From positions 1 through 64,000 of the forward strand of contig JACPOW010000029.1 in the NCBI GenBank assembly GCA_016191335.1: DNA of 64,000 bases, given 5' to 3'. The translations under genes and the position numbers were made by a program. Below the pieces are notes generated by a model. It did no database searches and was not told the origin of the DNA. It worked only from the letters and a program-made list of their open reading frames with translations. This DNA is from Elusimicrobiota bacterium (GTDB lineage: Bacteria; Elusimicrobiota; Elusimicrobia; UBA1565; UBA9628). How positions within the stretch are numbered: the first letter of the stretch is position 1; each line of letters begins with the position of its first letter. This document shows, piece after piece, positions 44,200 through 54,124 of this stretch.

Positions 44200-44658
44200 T
44201 CAGGGTTTTACGACGAGGGCCTTCATCTGGCGCAGGAAGCCGAGCGTCGCCGACAGGCTATTATAAGGAACGCGCACGCCCTTCTTGGACCAGCCGGTGT
44301 AGCCCGACTCCGTCACCCACTCGCGGAAATCCACGCCGACCGTGCCCTTGTGGAAAGTGACGCGGACGACGAGCTCGACGCCCATCTTCCTGGGCACGCG
44401 GACCAGCTCGCGGTCCTCGGCCTCGGCGGGCTCGGCCGGGAGCTTCTCGAGGACGGGGATGGTCTCCTCCAGCACCCGGGCGTTCAAGGTGACCCCGGCC
44501 TTGGTGGGGCCGGTGTAGGCGTCGCCGGTCACGAAGGTCCGGATCGAGCCGTAGCGGTGGCCCTTGAACTCGTCCACGTAGAACTTGAGCTCGCTCGACT
44601 CGCTCAGCGGGATCGAGCCGAGGTCCTTGAGCGGCTTGAACTCCTTGGCGTCGGCCAT
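44200..44658 (-). CDS. Protein with two tandem PC4-like domains
   Basis: LKFYVDEFKGHRYGSIRTFVTGDAYTGPTKAGVTLNARVLEETIPVLEKL and LVVRVTFHKGTVGVDFREWVTESGYTGWSKKGVRVPYNSLSATLGFL. Confidence 0.65.
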   Translation of the reverse strand: MADAKEFKPLKDLGSIPLSESSELKFYVDEFKGHRYGSIRTFVTGDAYTGPTKAGVTLNARVLEETIPVLEKLPAEPAEAEDRELVRVPRKMGVELVVRVTFHKGTVGVDFREWVTESGYTGWSKKGVRVPYNSLSATLGFLRQMKALVVKP

Positions 44659-44720
44659 GTCGCATCCTAGCAAACCCCCGCCTTGACAGGAATCGGCGGC
44701 GGGCCTATCCTTGGGCGTTC

Positions 44721-47246
44721 ATGGCGACAAACGAAGATCTCCAGTCCGAGCTGCGCGCGCTGAGCCTCGAGGTCCGGTCCCTGCGGGACGAGGTGGAGAG
44801 GCTGAAGGGGGGCGAGACCGCCGAGTCCCCTCTTCCGAAGGTCGAGCCCCCGGCGCCGAAGCCCGCCGCACAGGTAGTTATTGATTCGCCGAAGGCGGAT
44901 CAGCCGTCCGCGCCCAAGCCCGCCCCCGCCGAGAGGACCGAGACGTTCGCGGACCTCGTGCGCAAGGCCAAGGGCCTGCCTCCCGCTCCCAAGGCGTCCG
45001 GAGCGTCCGGCCCGCTGCGGGCCGCCCCGGCGGCGCCGCGCGATTATTCCTCGGCGTTCACCGAGAAGTTCATCGGCGAGAAGATGCTGCAGTACGTCGG
45101 CGCGCTGATCCTCGGCCTCGGCGTCATCTTCTTCCTGATCTGGCGCGCCCAGCACACCAGCCCGCACGAGCGCGCGTTCATGGCGGCGGCCGCGGGCGCC
45201 GTGCTCGTCGGCCTCGGCGTCTACGTCCGCGCGCGGCCCCCGTACCAGGGCCTGTCCGGGGCCCTCCTCGGCGGCGGCTGGTCCGTCCTTTATATCACCG
45301 CCTACGCGGTCTACCATTTCGAGCCCGTGAAGATCGTCGACTCGCCGCAGGTCGCGCTCGGGCTCATGCTCGCGGCGGCCGGCGGCATGATCGCGCACGC
45401 GCTGTCGACGGGCTCGCGGCCGTTCCGTCTGTACGCCGTCGGCCTGACCTATTTCCTGCTCCTGTTCCTCCGGGCCGACATCGCCTCCTTCGACCTGTTC
45501 CTGCTGATGCTGGCCGCCTCGGCGGCGATCGCCGTGGAGTCCGGCGAGGCCGACGTGCTGATCCCGGCCCTGATCGGCTACCACGTCAACTACGTCCCGG
45601 TCTACTTCCACACCATCGGCCTGCCGCCCGCGGACCACACCGCGGCGAACTTCGCCCAGCCGTTCGGCTGGCTCGCCGGGGGCTACCTGATCGTCGCGCT
45701 GATGCCGTTCGTGCCGCGCACGCGCGAGCGGCTCTTCACGGAAGCTCAGAAAAGCATCCTGGACTCGGCCCTGTGCCTCAACGCGGCCCTGTTCGCCCTG
45801 GTCGCCGGCTCGATGGGGCGGGTGTACTTCGGCCACGCGAGCCTGCCGCGCGCCGGCGCGCTGAGCGCGCTCTTCCTTCTGCCCGCGATCGGACATCTGC
45901 GCGTGCTGGGGCGCGCCGCCGCGTCGGTGAGCCTGGGCGGCGTCATCCCGCTCGCGCTGATGGCGGCCGCCGTCTTCGAGATGCCGGACCCGATGTGGAA
46001 GCTCGTCGCCTGGGTCGGGGTCTCGACGGGCTGGGTGTTCATCGGCCTGTTCCTGAACCAGCCCGTCTGGCGGGCCGCCGGCCTGTGCATGGCGCTGCTG
46101 ACCTTTATGTTCTACACCGAGGTCGCGCGCCGCGGCGAGGACGCGCGCCGGGCGGCGGCGATGGCGCTGTTCGTGTTCTCGGGCCTCTCCTACTTCTTCT
46201 CCCGCTTCCATCGCCTGTGGCTGGCCGACCCCGAGGAGTGGGAGAAGCCCGTCACGGAGTACTGGCTGTACATCGGCACGGCCTCGCTCGTGCTCGGCCT
46301 GTGGGGCGCGCTCGACGCGGCGCCGTTCCTGTGCTGCCTCGTCGCGCTGGCGATCGTGGGCGAGCACCTCGCCGTGCGCCTGAGCCGCGTCCACCTGTGG
46401 GTGCAGGCCGCCGCGCTCGAGCTCGGCTTCGGGTTCTACTCCTTCTTCGTCGACTACGGGACGGGCGCCGCCGGGATCGGGATCTCGCCGCGCCTGCTCG
46501 TGACCGCGGTGGTGATCGGGGCGTACCTGTACCTTCTGTTCGCCGACCCGATGGACGAGGAGCTGGCCCGGCGCTGGGAGCCGTTCTCGCTGGCCGAGCA
46601 GCGCCGCGCTCTCTCGTGGATGCTGCTCGCGGTGGCCGCGTTCGCGGTGTACCGCGAGTTCGACGGGCGCCTGCGCCTGCCGATCTGGGCGTTCACCTCG
46701 CTGGCGCTGTTCTGGCTCGGGCGCGAGAAGAAGAGCGCCGATTTCCGCGCGCAGGCGATGCTGCTGGCGGGCGGCACCGCGCTCGAGGCCGGCGTGTCGT
46801 ACCTGACCGCGCCGGCGGCCCTGATGGCCCCGCTCACCGTGCCCCGGGTGCTCCTGTTCTGGTCGTCGATCGCCGCGCTGCTCGGCGGGCTGTCGTTCGC
46901 CAAGGCGGGCGCGTCGGAGGACGAGCGCGACGACCAGGCGGCGACGATGTTCGCTCTGCTGGCCCTGGTCCTCGGCGCGGCCTACTTCGCCAAGGAGCTC
47001 GACCGCGTCCAGCTGACGCTGGCGTGGACGGGGCTGGGCATCTCCTTCCTGGCCGGGGGCATCGCGCTCGGCTGGCGCGAGCTGCGCCTGCCGGGGCTCG
47101 GTTTGCTCGGGCTGTGCGTGGCGAAGGCGCTGCTCTCCGACACGGCCAACCTCCCGCTGCCGCACCGCGTGGCGAGCTTCGTGGCCCTGGGCGTGGTGCT
47201 GATCCTCGCCTCGACCCTGTACAACAAGGCGGGCGCGGGGGAGTGA
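44721..47246 (+). CDS. DUF2339-like polytopic membrane protein
   Basis: Coiled N-terminus then KFIGEKMLQYVGALILGLGVIFFLIWRAQ and more than 20 TM segments. Confidence 0.8.
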   Translation: MATNEDLQSELRALSLEVRSLRDEVERLKGGETAESPLPKVEPPAPKPAAQVVIDSPKADQPSAPKPAPAERTETFADLVRKAKGLPPAPKASGASGPLRAAPAAPRDYSSAFTEKFIGEKMLQYVGALILGLGVIFFLIWRAQHTSPHERAFMAAAAGAVLVGLGVYVRARPPYQGLSGALLGGGWSVLYITAYAVYHFEPVKIVDSPQVALGLMLAAAGGMIAHALSTGSRPFRLYAVGLTYFLLLFLRADIASFDLFLLMLAASAAIAVESGEADVLIPALIGYHVNYVPVYFHTIGLPPADHTAANFAQPFGWLAGGYLIVALMPFVPRTRERLFTEAQKSILDSALCLNAALFALVAGSMGRVYFGHASLPRAGALSALFLLPAIGHLRVLGRAAASVSLGGVIPLALMAAAVFEMPDPMWKLVAWVGVSTGWVFIGLFLNQPVWRAAGLCMALLTFMFYTEVARRGEDARRAAAMALFVFSGLSYFFSRFHRLWLADPEEWEKPVTEYWLYIGTASLVLGLWGALDAAPFLCCLVALAIVGEHLAVRLSRVHLWVQAAALELGFGFYSFFVDYGTGAAGIGISPRLLVTAVVIGAYLYLLFADPMDEELARRWEPFSLAEQRRALSWMLLAVAAFAVYREFDGRLRLPIWAFTSLALFWLGREKKSADFRAQAMLLAGGTALEAGVSYLTAPAALMAPLTVPRVLLFWSSIAALLGGLSFAKAGASEDERDDQAATMFALLALVLGAAYFAKELDRVQLTLAWTGLGISFLAGGIALGWRELRLPGLGLLGLCVAKALLSDTANLPLPHRVASFVALGVVLILASTLYNKAGAGE

Positions 47247-48061
47247 AGCGGCTCGCGCCGTTCGCGCTCGTCGCCCTCGCCCTCGGAGCCGCGTTCGTCG
47301 TGAGCCGGGGAGGGCGCAGCCGCGAGAGCCTCCTGCCCGTGTCGCGCGCGGTCGCCGAGCACGGCAAGGCCCTCGACCGGGGCACCGCGGTCGTCTTCCC
47401 GCTCTCGGTCGACGAGGAACGGGCCATCGGCGAGAAGATCGACAAGGACCTGCGCGCGACCGAGCCGGCCCCGGGCACGCCCGCGGCCTCCCGCGCCGCC
47501 CTGTGGAAGGAGCTCGGCCTCGAGGCGGCGGGCTCGCCGCTGGTGACGCGCTTCCGCGGCCGCTACGCGTTCCGCGTCTCCGCGTACGAGGAGGTCAACG
47601 CCTTCGCCGTGCCCGGCGGCTTCGTCTACGCGACCGGCGGGCTGCTCGAGAAGCTGCACAAGGACCCCGACGCCCTGCTGTTCGTGCTCGGCCACGAGAT
47701 CGGCCACATCGAGCTGGGCCATTGCGCCGACCGTTACCGCCTGAGCGCGGGCGCGAAGGACCCCGTGCGCGCGGTGCTCGGCGGCGTGATCATGGTCCCC
47801 CGGATGCTCGCGTCGCTCCACTTCTCGCCGAGCCAGGAGCTCGAGTCCGACGCCTACGCCGTGCGCCTGATGCGCACGCTCAAGCGCGATCCCGCCGCGG
47901 GGCTGCGCCTCTTCGACGCCCTCGGCCTGAAGGCCGACACGGACACGAAGCGCGGGCCGGGCGAGGTCGTCTCCGAGGGGCTGTCCGACTACTTCCGCAC
48001 GCATCCCGGATCGTGGGAGCGGCGCAACGCGCTCGAGCGCGAGGCCCGGGAGAGCCGGTGA
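47243..48061 (+). CDS. M48-like zinc metallopeptidase
   Basis: VLGHEIGHIELGHCADRYR; LESDAYAVRLM; GTG start overlapping the previous stop (GTGA). Confidence 0.88.
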   Translation: MKRLAPFALVALALGAAFVVSRGGRSRESLLPVSRAVAEHGKALDRGTAVVFPLSVDEERAIGEKIDKDLRATEPAPGTPAASRAALWKELGLEAAGSPLVTRFRGRYAFRVSAYEEVNAFAVPGGFVYATGGLLEKLHKDPDALLFVLGHEIGHIELGHCADRYRLSAGAKDPVRAVLGGVIMVPRMLASLHFSPSQELESDAYAVRLMRTLKRDPAAGLRLFDALGLKADTDTKRGPGEVVSEGLSDYFRTHPGSWERRNALEREARESR

Positions 48062-51000
48062 CCCGGGGCGTCTCCTCGACGGGCTTCCTCGCCTTCCTGG
48101 CCGCGCAGGCGACGAGCGCGTTCAACGACAACGCCTTCAAGACCTTCGTCATCCTGCTCGCGGTCGCGGCCGACCCCGCCGGCGCGCCGACGCTCATCGC
48201 GGCGGCCAGCGCCGCGTTCATCGTCCCTTTCCTGCTGTTCTCGACGCTCGCCGGCGACGCCGCCGACCGCTGGCCGAAGGTCCGACTCGTCGTCCTGTTC
48301 AAGGCGATGGAGGTGGCCCTCCTCCTGCTCGCGGTCCCGGCCCTCGCCGCGCGCAGCGCGCCGGCCCTGCTGGTCCTCGTCTTTCTGATGGGCGTCCACT
48401 CCGCCTTCTTCGGCCCGGTCAAGTTCTCGATCCTCCCCGAGCTCGTTCCGGACGGCGAGCTGTCCAACGCGAACGGCCTGGTGCAGATGACGAGCTTCGG
48501 CGCGATCATCCTCGGCACCACCGCCGCCGCCGAGCTCGTCATGCGCCTGCGCGACCGCCCGGGGCTGGCCGCGGCCGTGCTCGCCGCCGTCGCCCTCGCG
48601 GGCTTCCTCGCCTCGCTGCTCATCCCCGCCTCGGCCCCGGCGAGGCCGGGGGCGGCGCTGTCGCTCGACCCGTTCTCGAGCACGGCCGCCAACCTCCGCC
48701 ACCTCTCCTCCCTGCCGAGCGTGAACCTCGCGACCTACGCGGCCGCCTTCTTCTGGTTCGTCGGGGCGCTGTTCCAGCTGAACCTCCTCGTCTACGGCAC
48801 GCGCCTGATGGGCCTGAGCGAGGCGGAGTGCGGGCGCTTCCAGGTGATGCTGGCCCTCGGCATCGGCGCGGGCTCCTTCGTCGCCGGCCGGCTGTCGCGC
48901 GGCCGCGTCGAGCTCGGCCTCGTGCCGCTCGGCGCGCTCGGCCTCGTGCTGTTCGGAGCGGACCTGGGCTTCGCCTATCATTCGACGAGCCGCGTGGTCT
49001 TCGACCTCCTGATGGCGGGCCTCTCCGCCGGCTTCTACGCCGTGCCCCTGCAGGCCTTCATCCAGCAGCGCAGCCCCGCCGGGGAGCGCGGCCGCGTGGT
49101 GGCGACGGGCAACTTCCTCTGCTTCGCCGCCATCCTCGTCGCCTCGGCCGCCCTGTGGGCCCTCGACGCGAAGTTCCGCCTGAACCCGGCCCAGGTCTTC
49201 CTCGTCGCGGCCGCGATGTCGGCGGTGATCGCCTGGGAGCTGCTCAAGCGCCTGCCGGACTTCTTCCTGCGCCTGCTGTTCCTCCCGCTGACGCGGTGCA
49301 TCTACAGCATCCGCTCCGTCGGCCAGGAGAACGTGCCCATCGACGGCCCGGTCCTGCTCGTGGCCAATCACGTCTCCTTCGTCGACGCGATCTTGATCGC
49401 CATGGCGAACCAGCGCCTGGTGCGCTTCCTCATGCTGCGCGCCTTCTACGACCTGCCCGTGGCGGGCGCCTTCTTCAAGGCCATGGGCTGCATCCCCGTC
49501 TCGAGCGGCGACGGCCCGAAGGCCCTCGTCGCGTCGTTCAAGCGCGCGCGGGAGTACATGATGTCGGGCGAAGCGGTGTGCATCTTCGCCGAAGGCGAGA
49601 TCAGTCGTCATGGACAGATGCAGAGGTTCAAGCGCGGCTTCGAGAGCATGGTGCATGGGGTCGAGGTCCCGATCGTGCCGGTGCATTTGGATCAAGTGTG
49701 GGGAAGCATCTTCAGTTTTTCCGAAGGAAAAATTGTTTTTAAGTGGCCTCGTCGCATTCCGTACCGGGTAACGGTGAGTTTCGGTAAACCGATGCCCGCG
49801 ACTTCGTCGGCGTTTGAAGTCCGTCAGGCGATCCTCGCGCTCGGCGCCGAGGCCTTTACGCACAGACTCCAAGATTCACCGCCTTTGCCCTTGGCGTTCT
49901 CGCGTCAGGCAAAGGCGAAGCCGTTCGCCCTGAGCATGGCCGATTCGTCCGGCACTCGTTTGAGCGCCATCCAAGCCCTCACCGGGTCCTATCTCATAGG
50001 CAAATCGATATCCGTTAACGTCGCCGAAGGCGACGAAAACATCGGCGTGTATCTCCCGCCGTCGGCCGGCGCGGCGCTCGTCAACGCGGGCCTTCTTCTG
50101 CACGGCAAGGTCGCCATAAATTTGAACTACACGGCCAGTAAAGAGGTCGTGGATGCGTGCGTCAACAAGGCCGGCATCCGGACCATCGTCTCCTCGCGCA
50201 AGTTCTCCGAAAAGATGGGCTGGGAGCCCGACGGCAAGAAGATCTATGTCGAGGATCTCATGCCGTCCCTGTCCGCGTTCTCGAAATCCGTTCATGCCCT
50301 CGTTTTCCTCCTCCTTCCGTCGTTCGTCCTCGAACGAACCTTCTTCATCCGCGCCCGCGGCTCGCTCGACCGCCTCGCCACCATCATGTTCACCAGCGGC
50401 TCGACCGGCACCCCCAAAGGCGTGATGCTCACTCACGCGAACATCCTCGCGAACCTCGAGGCCGTCGCCCAGGTCATCCAATTCGGCCCCGACGACCGCA
50501 TGCTCGGCGTTCTGCCTTTTTTCCACTCCTTCGGCTTCACCGTGACCCTCTGGATGCCCCTGCGCCTCGGCATGGGGGCGGTGTACCACTACAACCCTCT
50601 CGACTCCCGCCGCATCGGCGAGCTCGCCTCCGATTTCAAGGTCACCTGCCTGCTCGGCACCCCGACCTTCCTCCTCGCATGGATGCGCCGCGTCGAGCCC
50701 GAGAAGTTCAAGACCCTCCGCCGCGTCGTCGTCGGCGCCGAGAAGCTGCGCGCCGAGGTGGCGAAGGCCTTCGCGGAGAAGTACGGGGTCACCCCGCTCG
50801 AGGGCTACGGCGCCACCGAGCTCTCGCCCGTCGCCTCGGTGAACATACCCGACATCGCCTGGCCCGGCATCCACCAGACCGGGACCAAGCTCGGCACCGT
50901 GGGCCAGCCGCTGCCCGGCGTGTTCATGAAGGTCGTCGACCCCGACACCGGCAAGGAGCTCGGCGCCGACCAGCCCGGTCTCCTCCTCGTGAAGGGCCCG

Positions 51001-51450
51001 AACGTGATGAAGGGCTACCTCGGCGACCCGGCCAAGACCGCCGAGGCCGTCCGGGACGGCTATTACGTCACCGGCGACATCGCCCGCATCGACGAGGACG
51101 GCTTCGTCACCCTGACCGACCGCCTCTCGCGCTTCTCCAAGGTCGCCGGCGAGATGGTGCCGCACATCAAGGTCGAGGAGAGCCTGCACGAGGTCCACGG
51201 CGTCCTCGACATGACCTTCGTCGTCGCCGGCGTCCCCGACGACAAGCGCGGCGAGCGCCTCGTCGTCCTCTATAAGGCGGAGCTCGACGTCGAGGTCACG
51301 CTCAAGAAGCTCGCCGACACCGGCCTGCCCAAGCTCTGGCTGCCCGACAAGTCCAACTTCCACAAGGTCGAGCAGTTCCCGCTGCTCGGCTCGGGCAAGC
51401 TCGACATGCAGGCCCTCAAGGCCGAAGCCCGGCGCCGAGAAGGGCTATAA
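48058..51450 (+). CDS. aas: MFS + PlsC acyltransferase + AMP-dependent ligase fusion (Aas-like)
   Basis: MFS segment from TRGVSSTGFLAFLAAQATSAFNDNAFKTF; LVANHVSFVDAILIA; IMFTSGSTGTPKGVMLTH; GTG start at 48058. Confidence 0.9.
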   Translation: MTRGVSSTGFLAFLAAQATSAFNDNAFKTFVILLAVAADPAGAPTLIAAASAAFIVPFLLFSTLAGDAADRWPKVRLVVLFKAMEVALLLLAVPALAARSAPALLVLVFLMGVHSAFFGPVKFSILPELVPDGELSNANGLVQMTSFGAIILGTTAAAELVMRLRDRPGLAAAVLAAVALAGFLASLLIPASAPARPGAALSLDPFSSTAANLRHLSSLPSVNLATYAAAFFWFVGALFQLNLLVYGTRLMGLSEAECGRFQVMLALGIGAGSFVAGRLSRGRVELGLVPLGALGLVLFGADLGFAYHSTSRVVFDLLMAGLSAGFYAVPLQAFIQQRSPAGERGRVVATGNFLCFAAILVASAALWALDAKFRLNPAQVFLVAAAMSAVIAWELLKRLPDFFLRLLFLPLTRCIYSIRSVGQENVPIDGPVLLVANHVSFVDAILIAMANQRLVRFLMLRAFYDLPVAGAFFKAMGCIPVSSGDGPKALVASFKRAREYMMSGEAVCIFAEGEISRHGQMQRFKRGFESMVHGVEVPIVPVHLDQVWGSIFSFSEGKIVFKWPRRIPYRVTVSFGKPMPATSSAFEVRQAILALGAEAFTHRLQDSPPLPLAFSRQAKAKPFALSMADSSGTRLSAIQALTGSYLIGKSISVNVAEGDENIGVYLPPSAGAALVNAGLLLHGKVAINLNYTASKEVVDACVNKAGIRTIVSSRKFSEKMGWEPDGKKIYVEDLMPSLSAFSKSVHALVFLLLPSFVLERTFFIRARGSLDRLATIMFTSGSTGTPKGVMLTHANILANLEAVAQVIQFGPDDRMLGVLPFFHSFGFTVTLWMPLRLGMGAVYHYNPLDSRRIGELASDFKVTCLLGTPTFLLAWMRRVEPEKFKTLRRVVVGAEKLRAEVAKAFAEKYGVTPLEGYGATELSPVASVNIPDIAWPGIHQTGTKLGTVGQPLPGVFMKVVDPDTGKELGADQPGLLLVKGPNVMKGYLGDPAKTAEAVRDGYYVTGDIARIDEDGFVTLTDRLSRFSKVAGEMVPHIKVEESLHEVHGVLDMTFVVAGVPDDKRGERLVVLYKAELDVEVTLKKLADTGLPKLWLPDKSNFHKVEQFPLLGSGKLDMQALKAEARRREGL

Positions 51451-51460
51451 TCCCCGCAGA

Positions 51461-52579
51461 ATGCTGATGCTGCTCGTCGCCGCCCTGATCGCCGCGAACG
51501 CCCTGTTCGTGCTCATGGAGTTCGCGCTCGTGCGCGTGCGCCCGGCGCGCATCGAGGTGCTCGCGCGCAAGGGCGGCCGACGCGCGCTCGCGGTGCAGGA
51601 CGCGCTGACCCGCCTCGACGACTACCTCGCGGCCTGCCAGGTCGGCATCACCATCCTGTCCCTGACGCTCGGCTGGGTCGGCGAGCCGGCGATCGCGCGC
51701 GCCGTCGAGGGGGCGATGGGCGGCCTGACGGCCTCCCTGCCGCCGGTGGTCTTCCACGGCCTCGTCTTCGCGGTGTCGCTGGCCGTCCTGTCCTGGCTGC
51801 ACATCGTGCTGGGCGAGCTCGTACCCCGGACGCTCGGCATCCAGTTCGGCGAAACGGTCGCGCTGTGGGGCATCATCCCGCTGATGGGCTTCAAGACCTT
51901 CCTGCGCTGGCCGGTGCGCTTCCTGTCCGCCTCGTCGAAGGGCATCCTGCGCGTCTTCCGCGTCAAGCCCGCCTCCGAGGCCGACCACTCGATCACCGTC
52001 GACGAGATGCGCGTGCTCCTCGGCGAGACCCAGGAGCGCGGCGCGATGCCGCTCGAGCGCCTGCTCCTGCTCGAGAACCTCTTCGACTTCGGCTCGTCGA
52101 AGGTCTCCGACGCGATGCGCCCGCGCGAGCGCATCGCCTACCTGTCGCTGTCCCGGACCTGGGCGGAGAACCTGGCCGTCATCCGGGACAAGCGCTACTC
52201 CCGCTACCCGCTGTGCGAGACGGACCTCGACACGGCCATCGGCTTCGTGCACATCAAGGACCTCATCCTGACCGAGGCCGGCGCGGAGCCCGACCTCAAG
52301 ACGCTGCGCCGCGACCTCTACGAGGTCTCCGACGGGGAGCTCCTCGAGAAGCTGCTCAAGACCATGCCCGACAAGGGCGTGCACCTCGCCGTCGCCCGCG
52401 ACGGCCTCAACCGCATCATGGGCCTGCTCACGCTCGAGGACATCCTCGAGGAGCTCGTCGGCGAGGTCCGCGACGAGTTCGAGAAGACGACGGGCTGGAT
52501 GGCGGGGAGTTCTTCTCGCGCGCGGCCGTCGACGCGAACCTGCCCACGACGGAGCGCCGCGCGACGATCCGCCACCTGA
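51461..52579 (+). CDS. CNNM/DUF21-CBS (hemolysin C-like) protein, 3' end out of frame
   Basis: DUF21 TM domain then CBS motifs (YSRYPLCETDLDTAIGFVHIKDLI; IMGLLTLEDILEELVGEVRDEFE), then low-quality out-of-frame tail. Confidence 0.8.
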   Translation: MLMLLVAALIAANALFVLMEFALVRVRPARIEVLARKGGRRALAVQDALTRLDDYLAACQVGITILSLTLGWVGEPAIARAVEGAMGGLTASLPPVVFHGLVFAVSLAVLSWLHIVLGELVPRTLGIQFGETVALWGIIPLMGFKTFLRWPVRFLSASSKGILRVFRVKPASEADHSITVDEMRVLLGETQERGAMPLERLLLLENLFDFGSSKVSDAMRPRERIAYLSLSRTWAENLAVIRDKRYSRYPLCETDLDTAIGFVHIKDLILTEAGAEPDLKTLRRDLYEVSDGELLEKLLKTMPDKGVHLAVARDGLNRIMGLLTLEDILEELVGEVRDEFEKTTGWMAGSSSRARPSTRTCPRRSAARRSAT

Positions 52580-52962
52580 TGGACAAGATGAAGGCCGCCA
52601 ACCCCGAGCTCGACGCCGACGCCGCCTTCGACGCCGTCTGGGACCGCGAGCTCAAGGTCGCCAGCGCCGTCGGCCGCGGCGTCCTCGTGCCGCACGCCCG
52701 CCTGCCCGGCCTGACCGCGCCGCTGATCGCGGTCGGCCGCTTCGCCAAGGCGCCGCCCCTGCCCACGCCCGACGGCGCGCCGCTGCGCCTCGTGTTCCTG
52801 ATCCTGACCCCGCTCGAGACGCCGACGATGCAGCTCAAGGTGCTCCAGCGCATCGCTTCGCTCATCACCAACGAGACTTTGCGCCGCAAGATCCTGCGGG
52901 CCAAGACCGACGAGACCCTCCTGACCCTCCTGCGCACCGCCGACACCCTCCTCGCCACGTGA
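52508..52962 (+). CDS. PTS EIIA type-2-like domain, -1 frame relative to the upstream CBS protein
   Basis: EFFSRAAVDANLPTTERRATIRHLMDKM...GVLVPHARLPGLTAPLIAVGRF...LVFLILTPLETPTMQLKVLQRIASLITN. Confidence 0.75.
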
Positions 52963-52965
52963 GTC

Positions 52966-53043
52966 GGTGACAGTCTTACCGGTATTTTCACTTTCCGCAT
53001 CTTGCTGACTCTCCAAAGTGAAAATACCGGTAAGACTGTCACC
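52966..53043. repeat. 78-bp palindrome element (29-bp arms)
   Basis: GGTGACAGTCTTACCGGTATTTTCACTTT-20 nt-AAAGTGAAAATACCGGTAAGACTGTCACC. Confidence 0.95.
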
Positions 53044-53095
53044 AAGTTCTCGCGCGGCCTGAACAGGCCCCCGCTCTAAGATGTATTATGTAGGC

Positions 53096-54124
53096 ATGAT
53101 AAGCGAAAAACTCAGATTTTTGCGCGCCTGCCGCTCCCAGCCCGTCGACGCGACCCCGGTCTGGTTCATGCGCCAGGCGGGACGCTATATGGCCGAGTAC
53201 CGGGAGCTGCGCAAGACGCACTCCATCCTCGCTCTGGCCAAGACGCCGGAGCTCGCCTGCGAGGTGACGCTGCAGCCCGTGCGCGCCCTGCCCATCGACG
53301 CCGCCATCCTTTTCGCCGACATCCTGCTCGTCCTCGAGCCCATGGGCCTCAAGCTGCGCTTCGCGCCCGGGCCGACGATCTCCAACCCCGTGCGCACCGA
53401 GGCCGACATCAAGCGCCTGAAGGTCAAGGACGCCGCGGCCGAGCTCGACTGCGTGTTCCAGGCCGTCAAGCTGATCCGCCGCGAGACCGAGGGGAAGGTG
53501 GGCCTGATCGGCTTCGCCGGCGCCCCGTTCACCGTCGCCAGCTACATGATCGAGGGCGGCCACTCCGACCACTACAAGCTCACCAAGGCGATGATGACCG
53601 ACCGCCCCGACCTTTGGGACCTCCTGATGAAGAAGGTCCGGGTCGTCACGGCCGAGTACCTCGAGGCGCAGGTCAAGGCCGGCGCGCAGGCCGTCCAGCT
53701 CTTCGACTCGTGGATCGGCGTGCTCTCGCCCGACCAGTACCGGCGCCACGTGCGCCCGCACTCGAAGTGGATCCTCGACCGCCTGGAGAAATCGGGCGTG
53801 CCCGTCATCTCCTTCGGCACCGACACCAACGGCTTCCTCGAGGACTTCGCCTCGGCCGGCGGCTCGGTGATCGGCGTGGACTGGCGCATCGACATGGACG
53901 TCGCGCGCCGCCGCATCGGCAAGAAGGCCGTGCAGGGCAACCTCGACCCCATCCTCCTCTTCTCCGGCAAGAAGGCCCTGAAGGCCGCGGTCAAGGACAT
54001 CATCGACCGCAACGGCGGGCGCAGCGGCCACATCTTCAACCTGGGCCACGGCATCCTGCCGACCACGCCGGTCGACACCGTCAAGATGGTCGCGGACTGG
54101 GTCCACGAGTTCAGCAGGAAATGA
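53096..54124 (+). CDS. hemE: Uroporphyrinogen decarboxylase
   Basis: PVWFMRQAGRYMAEYR; GFAGAPFTVASYMIEGG; NLGHGILPTTPVD. Confidence 0.96.
   Translation: MISEKLRFLRACRSQPVDATPVWFMRQAGRYMAEYRELRKTHSILALAKTPELACEVTLQPVRALPIDAAILFADILLVLEPMGLKLRFAPGPTISNPVRTEADIKRLKVKDAAAELDCVFQAVKLIRRETEGKVGLIGFAGAPFTVASYMIEGGHSDHYKLTKAMMTDRPDLWDLLMKKVRVVTAEYLEAQVKAGAQAVQLFDSWIGVLSPDQYRRHVRPHSKWILDRLEKSGVPVISFGTDTNGFLEDFASAGGSVIGVDWRIDMDVARRRIGKKAVQGNLDPILLFSGKKALKAAVKDIIDRNGGRSGHIFNLGHGILPTTPVDTVKMVADWVHEFSRK

Noticed and set aside
47503-48057. Upstream extension of the Aas-like ORF
   Set aside because: Overlaps the M48 peptidase in another frame and is Arg/Pro-rich; GTG at 48058 gives a proper MFS start
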